Below, in pieces: positions 1 to 9,214 of a DNA stretch of 64,000 nt (its first letter is position 1; each line of letters opens with the position of its first letter). A program made the translations under genes and the position numbers. The stretch is from Sphingomonas sp. (GTDB lineage Bacteria; Pseudomonadota; Alphaproteobacteria; Sphingomonadales; Sphingomonadaceae): NCBI GenBank assembly GCA_003248865.1, contig QFPK01000009.1, positions 68,720 to 132,719 of the forward strand, given 5' to 3'. Below the pieces are notes generated by a model. It saw only the letters and a program-made list of their open reading frames with translations, was not told the origin of the DNA and did no database searches.

Positions 1-650
1 ATCGCGGCACCAATCTGGATCCGGGGGATATCGCGCGGATCGTGGTGATCGCGGGCGTCACCTTCTGGCTGGGTATCTTCCTGCTGCTGGGCGTGTTCCT
101 GGTCGCCTTTCCCGGGGCGCTGAGGGTGCATGACGCGACCATGCATTACGGCACCCAGGCCGCCATCGGCACTGCGATCCTGATCGCCATCGGCATCTAT
201 CTGCTGGCCTGCGCGCGGGAGATGGGGCCGCTGAACATCCTGGGCTGGACACTGCCCGTGCCAACGCTGAAGCAGGCGCTGATCCAATTCTCTCTGGCCG
301 CGACCGATATCGCCATTGCCAGCGCGGCGCTGCTGGTGCTGCTGCCGCCCGAGGTGTGGTTCCACTACCCCGACTTCCTCGTCGCCTATGTGGTGGCGGT
401 GGTGGTGGCGCTGCTGGCGCACGCCCCGGGCGGCATCGGCGTGTTCGAGGCGGTGGTGCTGGTGACGCTGCCAGAAGTAGACAAGCCGTCGCTGATCTCG
501 GCGCTGATCCTCTATCGCCTGATCTATTATTGGGGGCCGTTGCTGATCGCCGTGGGGCTGCTGGGGCTCAATGAACTGCGGATCGTGCGGATGTTGCGTT
601 CAGGAAGCGGCAAGGCGGAGCCGGATAGAGGCGTGGACATACCCCTCTGA
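1..650 (+). CDS. Lysylphosphatidylglycerol synthetase / UPF0104-family membrane protein (5' truncated)
   Basis: The reading frame is open from the first bases of the window, so this is the C-terminal part of a larger gene; the GTG at 42 is only an internal codon. The visible ~215 residues carry about six hydrophobic helices. The segment around LLAHAPGGIGVFEAVVL resembles the conserved loop of the lysylphosphatidylglycerol synthetase transmembrane (YbhN/UPF0104) family. Members are integral inner-membrane proteins; some flip or synthesise aminoacylated lipids and many have no known substrate. The hydrophilic C-terminus ends shortly after the last helix. The family call is fairly secure; the substrate cannot be read from the sequence. 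Confidence 0.7.
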   Translation, partial: RGTNLDPGDIARIVVIAGVTFWLGIFLLLGVFLVAFPGALRVHDATMHYGTQAAIGTAILIAIGIYLLACAREMGPLNILGWTLPVPTLKQALIQFSLAATDIAIASAALLVLLPPEVWFHYPDFLVAYVVAVVVALLAHAPGGIGVFEAVVLVTLPEVDKPSLISALILYRLIYYWGPLLIAVGLLGLNELRIVRMLRSGSGKAEPDRGVDIPL

Positions 651-656
651 CCCCCT

Positions 657-695
657 CCGGCGCCCCAGATCAACACTCGGGCGCCGGTTCTCTTT
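657..695. terminator. Hairpin between convergent genes, probable terminator
   Basis: CCGGCGCC (657-664) and GGCGCCGG (680-687) form a perfect 8-bp stem with a 15-base loop, followed on the plus strand by TTCTCTTT. It lies between the end of the membrane-protein gene and the end of dps, which converge, so it may serve both. The T-tract is imperfect. Confidence 0.45.
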
Positions 696-708
696 CAGGC
701 GATCCTTT

Positions 709-1242
709 TTAGGCGATCAGGGCGCGCAGCATCCAGGCCGTTTTCTCATGCACCTGCATGCGCTGGGTTAGCAAGTCGGCAGTGGGTTCGTCGCCGGCCG
801 CCTCCACGGCCGGGAACAGCGCGCGGGCGGTGCGCACCACAGTCGCCTGATCGGCGGCGAGTTCGGCCACCATGGCTTCGGCAGCCGGAATGCCCGTCGC
901 TTCCTTCACGGTAGAGAGGCGGGCGAAATCGGAGTAACTGCCCGGCGCCCAGGCACCCAGTGCGCGCAGCCGCTCGGCAATCACGTCCACTGCCAGCGCC
1001 AGTTCGGTATATTGGGTTTCGAACATGGTGTGCAGCGTGTTGAACTGCGGGCCGGTGACGTTCCAGTGATAATTGTGCGTCTTCAGATAGAGGGTGTAGG
1101 TGTCGGCCAGCAGGCGCGACAGGCCATCGGTGATGGTGCCGAGCTGATCGGCGGGGATGCCGATGTCCAGTGCGGCCGGGCCGGGAACAGCTGCCTTTTT
1201 CGCCTTCTTGGGGGCGGCTTTCTTGTCGGATTTCTCAGCCAT
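709..1242 (-). CDS. dps: Dps-family DNA-binding ferritin-like protein
   Basis: A 177-residue protein. A Lys/Ala-rich N-terminal tail (residues 2-18, SDKKAAPKKAKK) precedes a ferritin-like four-helix domain. The Dps signature is clear: the LKTHNYHWNVTGPQF region, then FETQYTELALAVDVIAERLRALG with the expected His/Asp/Glu ferroxidase ligands. Dps dodecamers oxidise and store iron with peroxide and bind DNA through Lys-rich tails, protecting it during starvation and oxidative stress. The start at 1242 was chosen because AAGGAG stands 6 bases upstream; the frame stays open further upstream without Dps similarity. The gene converges with the membrane-protein gene ending at 650. Confidence 0.93.
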   Translation of the reverse strand: MAEKSDKKAAPKKAKKAAVPGPAALDIGIPADQLGTITDGLSRLLADTYTLYLKTHNYHWNVTGPQFNTLHTMFETQYTELALAVDVIAERLRALGAWAPGSYSDFARLSTVKEATGIPAAEAMVAELAADQATVVRTARALFPAVEAAGDEPTADLLTQRMQVHEKTAWMLRALIA

Positions 1243-1319
1243 CAGAGGCTCCTTCATTCTATTGGGATCAGGCCGCCGGCATAGCCCAAAGCAGCTCGCC
1301 CCGCCTGACGGGAAAGTCG

Positions 1320-2543
1320 CTATCTGATATCGAATCCGCTCACCTTGTCCCCGCTGGTGGTGCAATCGATCACGATCTTCTGCGAATGCTCGGGGTAGGT
1401 GGCGGTCGCCTGCGCACGAATGGACCAGCCATTGCCTTGGCGAGCCGCGCTCTCCACCGAGTTGAGCCGCACGGCGCTGCCGCCGGTGGCACCCACCTGC
1501 CGCGCAGCCTCGTTCATGCAGGCCTGCGCCGAGGCGCGGGCGTCGGACGGGAATTGCGCCAGATCGGCATGAAGGGTGGCATCGGAGGAGGTAGTGGCAG
1601 CCGAACGGCTGTTGCTGCTGCTCTTGCCGGCGGCCGCCAGCAGCGCGACCAGCCCCGCCGCCAGAGCCACGCCGCCGATCACCGCGCCGGTGTCGGACCC
1701 GCCGCTGCTGCCGGAGGTGTCGCCCGTCACATTGCCATAGCCATAGCCGAAGCGGGCCTGGCAGCCGTTGTCGACCCAGATGCTGGAGCGGTCATAGCCC
1801 CAGCCGCGGCCGCGAACGCAGCTGGACGAGGAGAATTGCCGCAGCATCTCCACCCGGTTCTCGGTGTTGGCGCTGCACCGGCGATAGCGGTTGTTGTCTG
1901 ACCGGCACTCCAGCTGGCCGGCGAAGCCGCGATTGTTGCCGCCCCAGCTGCCGCCGTTATCCCAGCCGCCACCGCCGCTGTTGTTGCCGTAACCATAGCC
2001 GAAACGGGCCTGACAGCCGGCGCGCACGGTGATGGAGCGCCGGTCCGCGCGCCATGTCCGCCCCTCGATGCAGGCGGTGCTGCTGTATTGCTGCAGCATC
2101 TCCACCCGGCCGCCGGTGTTGGCGTTGCAGATCTGCTCCTGCCCGTTGCGGCTGCGGCAGGTGACTTCGCCCGCGAAGCCCTGCCCGTTGCCGCCCCAGT
2201 TTCCACCGCCGCTGCCCGAATTGCCGCGAACCGTCGCTTCGAAATTGCCGCCGCAGCCGTTGCGAACCTCGATGCTGTCGCCGTTGCGGCGCCAGGTGTT
2301 GCCTTCCCGGCAGATGCCGGACCGATCTGGGCCGGTGAAGCTGACCGATTGAGTGTTGGCCGGCAGGCTGCAGGTCTGGGTACGATTCGCCGTGGAATAG
2401 CAGGGGACGTTCACCCGCTGATTGTAGTTCTGGGCGCTTGCGGCCGCGATGCCGAGGGGCGCCAGCAAAGGCACGGGGGCAATCTGGGCCGCCACCATCG
2501 CCAGCGCGGCGCCAAGACCCATCGGCCGGTTCACATGTGTCAT
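1320..2543 (-). CDS. Secreted DUF3011-type repeat protein
   Basis: A 407-residue protein with a signal peptide (residues 1-37, ending AAASAQ). Three Cys-containing repeats of about 60-70 residues follow (roughly 40-105, 125-190 and 205-270). The second and third share NRVEML.Q.SS..C, RG.W and V..GCQARFGYGYGN blocks typical of DUF3011 proteins. The repeats are separated by Gly/Asn-rich linkers. A hydrophobic helix (TGAVIGGVALAAGLVALLAAAG) and a C-terminal domain with two Cys complete the protein. The start at 2543 has GGGGAAG five bases upstream. The function of DUF3011 is unknown; an envelope location is inferred. The gene is divergent from argS. Confidence 0.72.
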   Translation of the reverse strand: MTHVNRPMGLGAALAMVAAQIAPVPLLAPLGIAAASAQNYNQRVNVPCYSTANRTQTCSLPANTQSVSFTGPDRSGICREGNTWRRNGDSIEVRNGCGGNFEATVRGNSGSGGGNWGGNGQGFAGEVTCRSRNGQEQICNANTGGRVEMLQQYSSTACIEGRTWRADRRSITVRAGCQARFGYGYGNNSGGGGWDNGGSWGGNNRGFAGQLECRSDNNRYRRCSANTENRVEMLRQFSSSSCVRGRGWGYDRSSIWVDNGCQARFGYGYGNVTGDTSGSSGGSDTGAVIGGVALAAGLVALLAAAGKSSSNSRSAATTSSDATLHADLAQFPSDARASAQACMNEAARQVGATGGSAVRLNSVESAARQGNGWSIRAQATATYPEHSQKIVIDCTTSGDKVSGFDIR

Positions 2544-2699
2544 CGCTGTCTTCCCCATAGTTCTTGCCCACTTATGCCCGCAACATACGCCCGGCCAGCC
2601 GAGCGTCCAGCGCAAAAGCATGCCGGGCAAGGCGCACGATGACGATATGGTTGAGGCTTTCGGCCACTGCGGCTACGGGCAGGGCCAAGGAGATAGTAA

Positions 2700-4427
2700 T
2701 TGGACGTTTTTCAGCGGTTCGAAGCAGTGGTGGCGGATGCCGTGAGCGCCTTGGTGGCCGATGGCACGGTGCCGGCCGATGCCGCGGGCGCCGCCATCGT
2801 GCTGGAACCCCCCCGCGACCCGAGCCACGGCGACCTGGCCACCAACGCTGCGCTGGCGCTGGCCAAGGCCGCGAAGACCAATCCGCGCGAACTGGCGACC
2901 CGCATCGCCATGGGCCTTGCCCGCCATCCCGAGATCGCGAGCGCCGAAGTGGCGGGCCCCGGCTTCATCAACCTGACGCTGGAGCCCGGCGTGTGGCAGG
3001 CCGAGATCAGCCGCATCCTGAGCGCGGGCGCCGACTATGGCCGGGGGGACCCGAGGCACGAGGCGCTGCCGATCAATGTCGAATATGTCTCTGCCAACCC
3101 GACCGGGCCGATGCACATGGGGCATTGCCGGGGCGCCGTGGTGGGCGACGCGCTGGCGAGCCTGCTGGGCTTTGCCGGGCATGATGTGGTGCGCGAATAT
3201 TATGTGAACGATGCCGGCGGGCAGGTGGATGTGCTCGCGCGCTCCGCTCACCTCCGCTACCGCGAGGCGCTGGGCGAGGACATCGGCGAAATCCCTGAGG
3301 GCCTTTATCCGGGCGATTATCTGAAGCCTGTGGGCAAGATCCTGGCCGCCGAATATGGCGACCGTTTTGTGGGTGCTCCCGAAGCGGACTGGCTGGTGCC
3401 GTTCCGCACCAAAGCCGTTGCCGCGATGATGGACATGATCCGCGCCGACCTCGCCCTGCTGGGCATCCATCACGACATCTTCTCGTCCGAGGCCGAACTG
3501 CTTGCATCGGGCGCGCCTCAGAAGGCTGAAGCCGAACTGCGGGCGCGCGATCTGGTCTATGACGGCGTGTTGCCGCCTCCCAAAGGCGAGGTGCCGGACG
3601 ACTGGGAGCCGGTGGAACTGCCGCTGTTCCGCTCCACCCAATATGGCGACGACATCGACCGGCCGATCCGCAAATCCAACGGTCAATGGACCTATTTCGG
3701 CAACGACATGGCCTATCATGCCGAGAAGGCCCGGCGCTCGTCTGCGCTGGTGAACATCTGGGGCGCGGACCATGCCGGGACCGTGAAGCGGATCGAGGCG
3801 GCCGTCGACGCGCTGACCAACGGCCAGAAGCGGCTGGACGTGAAGCTGGTGCAGATGGTGCGCCTGTTCCGCGCCGGTGAGCCGGTGAAGATGTCCAAGC
3901 GCTCGGGCAATTTCGTGACGCTGGCCGATGTGGTGACCGAAGTGGGCCGTGACGTGGTGCGCTTCATGATGCTGACCAAGCGGCCCGAGGCGATGCTGGA
4001 TTTCGACTTCGCCGACGTGGTGCAGCAGTCGCGCGAGAATCCGGTGTTCTACGTGCATTATGCCCATGCCCGGATTTCCTCGGTGCTGCGCAAGGCGGCC
4101 GCGCTCGCCCTGCCCGCGCCCGCCCCGCTGGAGCGGCTGGATGCGCAGGAACTGGCGCTCGCGGGCCTTGCGGCGCAATGGCCGCGCGTGGTCCGGCAGG
4201 CGGCCGCTGCGCGCGAGCCGCACCGCATCGCCTTCTACCTCGCCGATCTGGCGGGTGCCTTCCACACGCTGTGGAACCGGGGCAATGACGACCCCGCCTT
4301 CCGCCTGCTGGTGGAGGATGACCTGGCGCTGACATCGGCCCGGCTGGCGCTGGCCTCCGCCGTGGCGCAGGTGATCCGCACCGCGCTGGCCGTGATGGGC
4401 GTGCAGGCCGCCGAGGAACTGCGCTGA
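2700..4427 (+). CDS. argS: Arginyl-tRNA synthetase
   Basis: A 575-residue class I synthetase that charges tRNA-Arg. The N-terminal additional domain (Add-1) is followed by the HIGH-type signature in ANPTGPMHMGHCRGAV near residue 145. The KMSKS-like loop reads VKMSKRSGNF near residue 400, and a DALR anticodon-binding domain ends the protein. Length is normal for the family. The likely start is TTG at 2700, with AAGGAG 7 bases upstream and no better ATG nearby. The stop codon overlaps the ATG of the next gene (TGATG), implying translational coupling. Confidence 0.97.
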   Translation: MDVFQRFEAVVADAVSALVADGTVPADAAGAAIVLEPPRDPSHGDLATNAALALAKAAKTNPRELATRIAMGLARHPEIASAEVAGPGFINLTLEPGVWQAEISRILSAGADYGRGDPRHEALPINVEYVSANPTGPMHMGHCRGAVVGDALASLLGFAGHDVVREYYVNDAGGQVDVLARSAHLRYREALGEDIGEIPEGLYPGDYLKPVGKILAAEYGDRFVGAPEADWLVPFRTKAVAAMMDMIRADLALLGIHHDIFSSEAELLASGAPQKAEAELRARDLVYDGVLPPPKGEVPDDWEPVELPLFRSTQYGDDIDRPIRKSNGQWTYFGNDMAYHAEKARRSSALVNIWGADHAGTVKRIEAAVDALTNGQKRLDVKLVQMVRLFRAGEPVKMSKRSGNFVTLADVVTEVGRDVVRFMMLTKRPEAMLDFDFADVVQQSRENPVFYVHYAHARISSVLRKAAALALPAPAPLERLDAQELALAGLAAQWPRVVRQAAAAREPHRIAFYLADLAGAFHTLWNRGNDDPAFRLLVEDDLALTSARLALASAVAQVIRTALAVMGVQAAEELR

Positions 4428-5311
4428 TGGCGAAGGGCCCCTCCCCCCGCGACGACGCCCGCCGGCGTGGCGCGCAGGAACGGGGCTGGGATGAGCCGGC
4501 CCCGCGCCGCCGTCGCGCCGAACCCGAAGAGGCGCCCTGGCTGGACGAAGGCGAATATGAGGAGGAAGGCGCCACCCACACGCTGGTCGGGCGCCGCACC
4601 CTGCTGGGCATCCTGTTCCTGCTGGGCGTGCTGACCGTGGGCGTGGTGGTGGGCATCACCCTGGTGTCCAAGCGCGAATCCTCCCCGATCGACGTGCCCG
4701 CCGTGGGCGAGGAAGTGCCCGTGCTGCGCGCCCCCGGCCCCTGGAAGGTCGCGCCCACCGGCCCCGACGTGGACGGCGTGCCGGTGGAAGGACAGGGACA
4801 AGTGCTGTTCGGCACCGGCGACGGCCGCGAGACGGACGCAGCCATCGCATTGAACTCCCTGCCGGAAGACCCGATGCCGCGCCCCAGCGAAGAACAGCCG
4901 CTGCCGGCCGTCGACGAGGCGCTGGAGACGACCACCCAACCCGCCCCGCCCCCACCACCGGCGCCCAAACCGGTGGTTCCGAAACCCAGCGTGACCGTTA
5001 CGCCCACAGAGGCCCCCAAGGTTGTGCCGAAGGTGGTGGAAGCGCCCCGACCCGCCGCACCCAGCGTCTCAGGCGGCGGACAGGTGCTGCAGCTGGGCGC
5101 CTTTTCCTCCAGCGCGCGGGCACGCGAGGCGTTCAAGTCGCTCTCCACCCGCTATGCCTATCTCGCTGGGATGGAACCGGTGATCCTGCCGGTCGCCAGC
5201 GACGGCAAGACGCTCTACCGACTGCGCACCACCGCCGCGACCCCGCAAGCAGCACGCGACATCTGCGGGCGACTGCGCGTGGCCGGAGAGGCTTGCTCGG
5301 TCGTCGACTGA
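4427..5311 (+). CDS. SPOR-domain membrane protein
   Basis: A 294-residue protein with a charged cytoplasmic N-terminus (residues 1-55) and one transmembrane helix (about 59-82, TLLGILFLLGVLTVGVVVGI). A long Pro/Val-rich periplasmic linker with PPPPPAPKP runs leads to a C-terminal SPOR domain (about 218-294), which begins VLQLGAFSSSARAREAFKSL. SPOR domains bind denuded septal peptidoglycan, so this type II membrane protein probably acts at the division site. It overlaps argS by one base. Placement after argS is common in alphaproteobacteria (general recollection, not searched). Confidence 0.88.
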   Translation: MAKGPSPRDDARRRGAQERGWDEPAPRRRRAEPEEAPWLDEGEYEEEGATHTLVGRRTLLGILFLLGVLTVGVVVGITLVSKRESSPIDVPAVGEEVPVLRAPGPWKVAPTGPDVDGVPVEGQGQVLFGTGDGRETDAAIALNSLPEDPMPRPSEEQPLPAVDEALETTTQPAPPPPPAPKPVVPKPSVTVTPTEAPKVVPKVVEAPRPAAPSVSGGGQVLQLGAFSSSARAREAFKSLSTRYAYLAGMEPVILPVASDGKTLYRLRTTAATPQAARDICGRLRVAGEACSVVD

Positions 5312-5328
5312 GGAGGCGGCGGGCAGCG

Positions 5329-5562
5329 TTTTTTGCCTCCGGCGGGCAGGGAAATGATTTCCCTGCACCCTCAACATTGGCGTTGTGCACTGCTCACAAG
5401 CCGTGCGTGCGACTTGGTTTGATTGCCTGCGGCGCTGGAACGCGCTGGCGCCGCAGGCAGTAAGCCCAAACGTCAGCACAACCTCAACGATCACCCTACT
5501 AATGTGGGTGCAGGGGCCACGGGCTCCTGCCGGGGGAGTTTGAGGGGGCAGAGCCCCTTCAA
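5329..5562 (+). repeat. Dispersed hairpin repeat, copy A
   Basis: It begins with TTTTTTGCCTCCGGCGGG. Hairpins follow in order: GCAGGGAAATGATTTCCCTGC-type; GCCTGCGGCGC paired with GCGCCGCAGGC; a degraded GTGCAGGGG..CTCCTGC arm; and GAGGGGGCAGAGCCCC. It is clearly related to copies at 17563, 22478 (inverted), 51587 and a remnant at 8347. It fills most of the 373-base gap between the SPOR gene and the SDR gene, where no gene is seen. Short open frames here exist only because the repeat is palindromic and are not coding. Confidence 0.85.
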
Positions 5563-5684
5563 TTCCTTGCGTGCCGCCAGCCCTTCGATTTGTGCATCGA
5601 ACCACCGCCCGGCGTCCATTTTGCCAGCTTGCGGGCGGGTTGCGCCTCTTTCTATCCCCGGCTGACGAGGATTGAGGGAGATAA

Positions 5685-6581
5685 ATGATGTCCATGTTCC
5701 GCACCGATCTGTTGAAGGGCCACAAGATTCTGGTGACGGGGGGCGGCACCGGGCTCGGCCGTTCCATGGCCGAGGGCTATGCCGCCCATGGCGCCGAGGT
5801 GGTGATCTGGGGTCGGCGCGGGCCGGTGCTGGCGGAAACCGCTGCTGAGTTGAGCGAGGCGACCGGAGGCCGCGTGACGCCGATGGCTGTCGACATCCGC
5901 AACGCGGGCGCGATCGACGAGGCCATGGAGGAGATTTTCGCGAGCGGCCCGCTGACGGGGCTGGTGAACAATGCGGCTGGCAATTTCATCAGCCGCACCG
6001 AGGATCTGTCGGCCAATGCCTTCAACGCGGTCGCTTCCATCGTGGCGCATGGCACGTTCAACACCACGGTTGCGGCGGGCAAGCGCTGGATCGCGGGCGG
6101 GCACAAGGGCTCGATCCTGTCCATCGTGACGACCTGGGTGTGGACGGGCTCGCCGTTCACGGTGCCCAGCGCGATGTCCAAGGCGGGAGTTGCCGCGATG
6201 ACGCAGAGCCTGGCGGTGGAATGGGGGCCGAAGGGCATTCGTGCCAACGCCATTGCCCCCGGCCCCTTTCCGACCAAGGGCGCGTGGGAACGGCTGATGC
6301 CCGAACCGATGGCGAAGAAGACGGGCGGCGGAACCGGGGTGGAGAGCATTCCGCTGCGCCGCGTGGGCGAGCATCAGGAGCTGGCCAACCTCGCCATCTT
6401 CCTGATGGCGGACGAGTGCCAGTATCTGACGGGCGAAGTAATCGCGCTGGACGGCGGGCAGTGGCTGGCGACCGGCGGCAACTTCCATGCCCTCACCCGG
6501 CTGGACAATGAGGACTGGGAACTGATCGGGCAGACCATCCGTTCCACCAACAGCAAGGATCGGGAGCAGCGGACGGCTTGA
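5685..6581 (+). CDS. SDR-family oxidoreductase, 2,4-dienoyl-CoA reductase-like
   Basis: A 298-residue short-chain dehydrogenase. The Rossmann nucleotide-binding motif is TGGGTGLGRSMAEGYA (residues 18-33). VNNAAGNFISRTEDLS matches the NNAAGNF block seen in peroxisomal-type 2,4-dienoyl-CoA reductases. A GPFPTKGAWERL segment and a C-terminal YLTGEVIALDGGQWL block are typical of enoyl-ACP/dienoyl-CoA type SDRs. It probably reduces an unsaturated acyl-CoA with NAD(P)H. The canonical YxxxK is replaced by a Ser-Ala-Met-Ser-Lys arrangement, as in dienoyl-CoA reductases, where Tyr is not conserved at that place. GGGAG lies 4 bases before the ATG at 5685; ATG at 5688 is equally possible. Confidence 0.82.
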   Translation: MMSMFRTDLLKGHKILVTGGGTGLGRSMAEGYAAHGAEVVIWGRRGPVLAETAAELSEATGGRVTPMAVDIRNAGAIDEAMEEIFASGPLTGLVNNAAGNFISRTEDLSANAFNAVASIVAHGTFNTTVAAGKRWIAGGHKGSILSIVTTWVWTGSPFTVPSAMSKAGVAAMTQSLAVEWGPKGIRANAIAPGPFPTKGAWERLMPEPMAKKTGGGTGVESIPLRRVGEHQELANLAIFLMADECQYLTGEVIALDGGQWLATGGNFHALTRLDNEDWELIGQTIRSTNSKDREQRTA

Positions 6582-6614
6582 CCGCCTGACGTTCCGCGGC
6601 CATCGCTGCCGGCC

Positions 6615-7100
6615 ATGACAACGACCCAGATGCTGCTGATCGCACTTGGACTCGCCGTGGTGGCGCTGGCCCTGCTGTTTGTGCTGCGCCAGCGGAGGCG
6701 GCCGACTGGTGGGCTCGTGGATCCATTCCCGGTGCCGCTCCCCCCGGAGCCCGCCGAACCGGAGGTGCCGGCAGCGCCCTTGCCCGAGCTTGTGGCGCTG
6801 TCGTCCCCCTTCCTGCCGGAACCGATCGGCGAGCCGGACGATCTTGGCCAGATCAAGGGAATCGGCCCCAAGATGCAGACGTTGCTGAAGGAGCTGGGCG
6901 TGTTCCACTACAGCCAGATCGCCGAATGGACCCCTGTCCAGCTGGCGGCGGTCGATGCGAAGCTGGGCCAGTTCCAGGGCCGACCGGAGCGCGACCAGTG
7001 GCAGTCGCAGGCGCGGCTGCTCGCGTCCGGCGACCGCAAGGCCTATGAGCGGGTGCACGGCAAGCTGGGACCGGATGCGGCGCCCGGCGGTGGCGCTTGA
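6615..7100 (+). CDS. Membrane-anchored helix-hairpin-helix protein
   Basis: A 161-residue protein. An N-terminal transmembrane helix (about 5-23) is followed by an Arg-rich stop-transfer and a Pro/Glu-rich linker. The C-terminal half contains an HhH-like domain (residues 75-110) reading DDLGQIKGIGPKMQTLLKEL then GVFHYSQIAEWT, similar to the FEN1-like HHH found with 50S ribosomal protein L21 and NADH dehydrogenase subunit E fusions. The biochemical role is unknown. It is 33 bases downstream of the SDR, and its stop overlaps the TTG start of the MFS gene. Confidence 0.7.
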   Translation: MTTTQMLLIALGLAVVALALLFVLRQRRRPTGGLVDPFPVPLPPEPAEPEVPAAPLPELVALSSPFLPEPIGEPDDLGQIKGIGPKMQTLLKELGVFHYSQIAEWTPVQLAAVDAKLGQFQGRPERDQWQSQARLLASGDRKAYERVHGKLGPDAAPGGGA

Positions 7101-8341
7101 CGGAGGCTGAGAGCGTCCCCCCGATTCCGCGCGGCCCGCTCACCTTCATCCTGCTGACGGTTTTGATGGACGTGATCGGCTTCGGCCTGATCATCCCGGT
7201 GCTGCCCTCCATCATCTCCGAGCTGGGGCATGTCGATCTCAGCGAGGCGGCCGGGATCGGCGGCCTCATCATCATGTGCTACGCGCTGGCGCAGTTCCTG
7301 TTCTCGCCCGTGATGGGCGGCCTGTCGGACGCGTTCGGGCGGAGACCGGTGCTGCTCACCTCCATGGGCGGGTTCGCCATCAGCATGCTGATCACCGCCT
7401 TCGCCCCCGCGCTGTGGGTGCTGTTCCTGGCGCGAACGCTGGCCGGGCTGACCGGCGCCAGCATCGCCACCGCCAACGCCTATATCGCCGACATTACCCC
7501 GCCCCAGCGCCGCGCCCAGACCTATGGCCTGCTGGGCGTCGCCTTCGGCGTGGGCTTCGCGCTGGGCCCGGCCATCGGCGGCATGATCGGATCGCTGCAC
7601 CCGCGTTGGCCCTTCATCGTGGCCGCGGGCATGGCGGGCTGCAACATGATGATGGGCTGGTTCCTGCTGCCCGAAAGCCTGCCGCCCGAACGCCGCCGCC
7701 CGTTCGACTGGCGCCGCGCCAACATCGTCGGCAGCTTCCGCCAGCTGGGGCGGCTGGGCGGGGAACTGCGACAGCTCGCTCTGGTCTATTTCCTGTGGAT
7801 GCTGGCGATCCAGTCCCTCCACGGCATCTGGAGCTATGTGACCGCCTATCGCTATGGCTGGACGCCGAAAGGCATCGGCCTCTCCCTTACCTATGTCGGG
7901 GTGATGGCGATCATCGTGAACGGGCTGCTGGTGCGCCGCAGCGTGAAATGGCAGGGTGAATGGCGCACCGCCGTCACCGGCATCGCCTTCGGCTCGCTTG
8001 CCTACATCGTCTATTTCTTCGCCGACCAGCCGCAGCTCGCCTATGTGGGTCTCACCATCGGATCGCTTGGCGGGCTGGCCATCCCGGCCCTGCAGGCAAT
8101 GATGACTGAACGCACCCCGCCGAACGCGCAAGGCGAACTGCAAGGCGCGCTGGGCACGCTGTCCTCGCTCACCATCATTCTGGGGCCGCCACTATTCGCG
8201 CTGGTGTTCAGCCGCTTCTCCGGCGCCAACGCCGTCCTGCCGCTGCCGGGCATGCCCTTCCTGCTCTCCACCCTGCTCGCCGGGTCGGCGCTGCTGGTGC
8301 TGATGCGCAGCAAGCCTGGGAATGTTGCGCTTCAAGGGTAG
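7097..8341 (+). CDS. MFS transporter, TetA/TCR-like
   Basis: A 414-residue transporter with 12 predicted helices. The motif between helices 2 and 3, GGLSDAFGRRPVLL, is the MFS motif A (GxLaDrxGrkxxl). The N-terminal helix DVIGFGLIIPVLP and the LAGLTGASIATANAYIAD segment are typical of the TetA-type drug/proton antiporters. A drug or metabolite efflux role is inferred; it does not prove tetracycline resistance. The start is a TTG at 7097 overlapping the upstream stop; no alternative start precedes the first helix. Confidence 0.85.
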   Translation: MTEAESVPPIPRGPLTFILLTVLMDVIGFGLIIPVLPSIISELGHVDLSEAAGIGGLIIMCYALAQFLFSPVMGGLSDAFGRRPVLLTSMGGFAISMLITAFAPALWVLFLARTLAGLTGASIATANAYIADITPPQRRAQTYGLLGVAFGVGFALGPAIGGMIGSLHPRWPFIVAAGMAGCNMMMGWFLLPESLPPERRRPFDWRRANIVGSFRQLGRLGGELRQLALVYFLWMLAIQSLHGIWSYVTAYRYGWTPKGIGLSLTYVGVMAIIVNGLLVRRSVKWQGEWRTAVTGIAFGSLAYIVYFFADQPQLAYVGLTIGSLGGLAIPALQAMMTERTPPNAQGELQGALGTLSSLTIILGPPLFALVFSRFSGANAVLPLPGMPFLLSTLLAGSALLVLMRSKPGNVALQG

Positions 8342-8346
8342 GCGGG

Positions 8347-8498
8347 CGGCTTGGTTTGGCTGCCCATCGCGCTTGGACTTGATGGCATCGCAGACAATCA
8401 ACTCGCGCATCAATGCAACCCCGACGATCACCTTGATGAAGGGGCACAGGGAGATCGCTCTCTGCTAGAGGAGTTTGAGGGGGCAAAGCCCCCTCAAC
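8347..8498 (+). repeat. Dispersed hairpin repeat, copy E (degraded)
   Basis: This is a decayed relative of the repeat at 5329. It retains a GCTTGGTTTGGCTGCC segment (the start of module 2), CAGGGAGATCGCTCTCTGC (module 3), and the nearly intact 3' hairpin GAGTTTGAGGGGGC-AA-AGCCCCCTC. The first module is missing. It lies between the convergent ends of the MFS gene and the PuuD-like gene. Confidence 0.65.
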
Positions 8499-8501
8499 TG
8501 C

Positions 8502-9092
8502 TCAAACCCCGCCGAGCCACCCTTGCGTCACCATGCAATACAGCATCGGCAGGCTCAGCACCGTGTTGGTGCGGCTGAACAGCATCGCCGTGGTCGCCGC
8601 CTTGGCCTTGGTGTCGGCGTCGGCTTCCACCAGCCCCAGCGCCTTTTTCTGGTTCGGCCAGATCACGAACCACACGTTGAACGCCATGATCAGCGCCAGC
8701 CACATGCCCAGCCCGATCACGCGCGAGCCCGGGCGCAGCAGCAGGGCGTCGATCAGATAGCCCGACAGCATGGCGACGATCAGCCCGGTCAGCACCGTGA
8801 AGGCGGCGGCCCAGCGGAACCAGAACAGCGCTTCGGGCGCGATATATTTGGAGACCCCCGGTTTCAGCTCAGCCGGCACCTTCGGCATGGTGGGGATCTG
8901 CACGAAGTTGAAATAGTACAGCAGCCCGACCCACATGATGCCGCACAGCACGTGCAGGAAGCGGAACACGCCATTGGCGAAATGGCTGCCGCCTTCGTTG
9001 ATCAGCGTGCCGTGGAAGCCGAACAGCACCACCAGCAGCAGCGCCACGCTCAGCAGCAGCGCGGTGGAAAGATTGCCCAGAAGCTTTGCCAT
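8502..9092 (-). CDS. PuuD-like (urate hydroxylase membrane domain) protein
   Basis: A 196-residue integral membrane protein with about five helices. RFLHVLCGIMWVGLLYYFNF followed by VQIPTMPKVPAELKPG, plus WFRWAAAFTVLTGL and a GMWLALIMAFNVWFVIWPNQ block, match the urate oxidase N-terminal (PuuD, PF06181) family. This version lacks the C-terminal cytochrome c domain of the characterised membrane urate hydroxylase, so urate oxidation should not be assumed. Conserved His in the helices could hold a haem. Start 9092 is preceded by GAGGGG. Confidence 0.72.
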   Translation of the reverse strand: MAKLLGNLSTALLLSVALLLVVLFGFHGTLINEGGSHFANGVFRFLHVLCGIMWVGLLYYFNFVQIPTMPKVPAELKPGVSKYIAPEALFWFRWAAAFTVLTGLIVAMLSGYLIDALLLRPGSRVIGLGMWLALIMAFNVWFVIWPNQKKALGLVEADADTKAKAATTAMLFSRTNTVLSLPMLYCMVTQGWLGGV

Positions 9093-9214
9093 CGAAAAAT
9101 CCCCTCTTAGATCCCTGAACGATGTGGCCGTCTTTGCGCGGTCCTGTTGGGTGAATCATGCCAGCGTGGCGAAGCGGTTGCAATCACGCCGCAAAGCCGC
9201 CAACGGCTGCTGCC

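Noticed and set aside
7097..8341. Tetracycline resistance gene
   Set aside because: The fold is TetA-like, but many chromosomal MFS carriers look the same and no TetR gene is adjacent.
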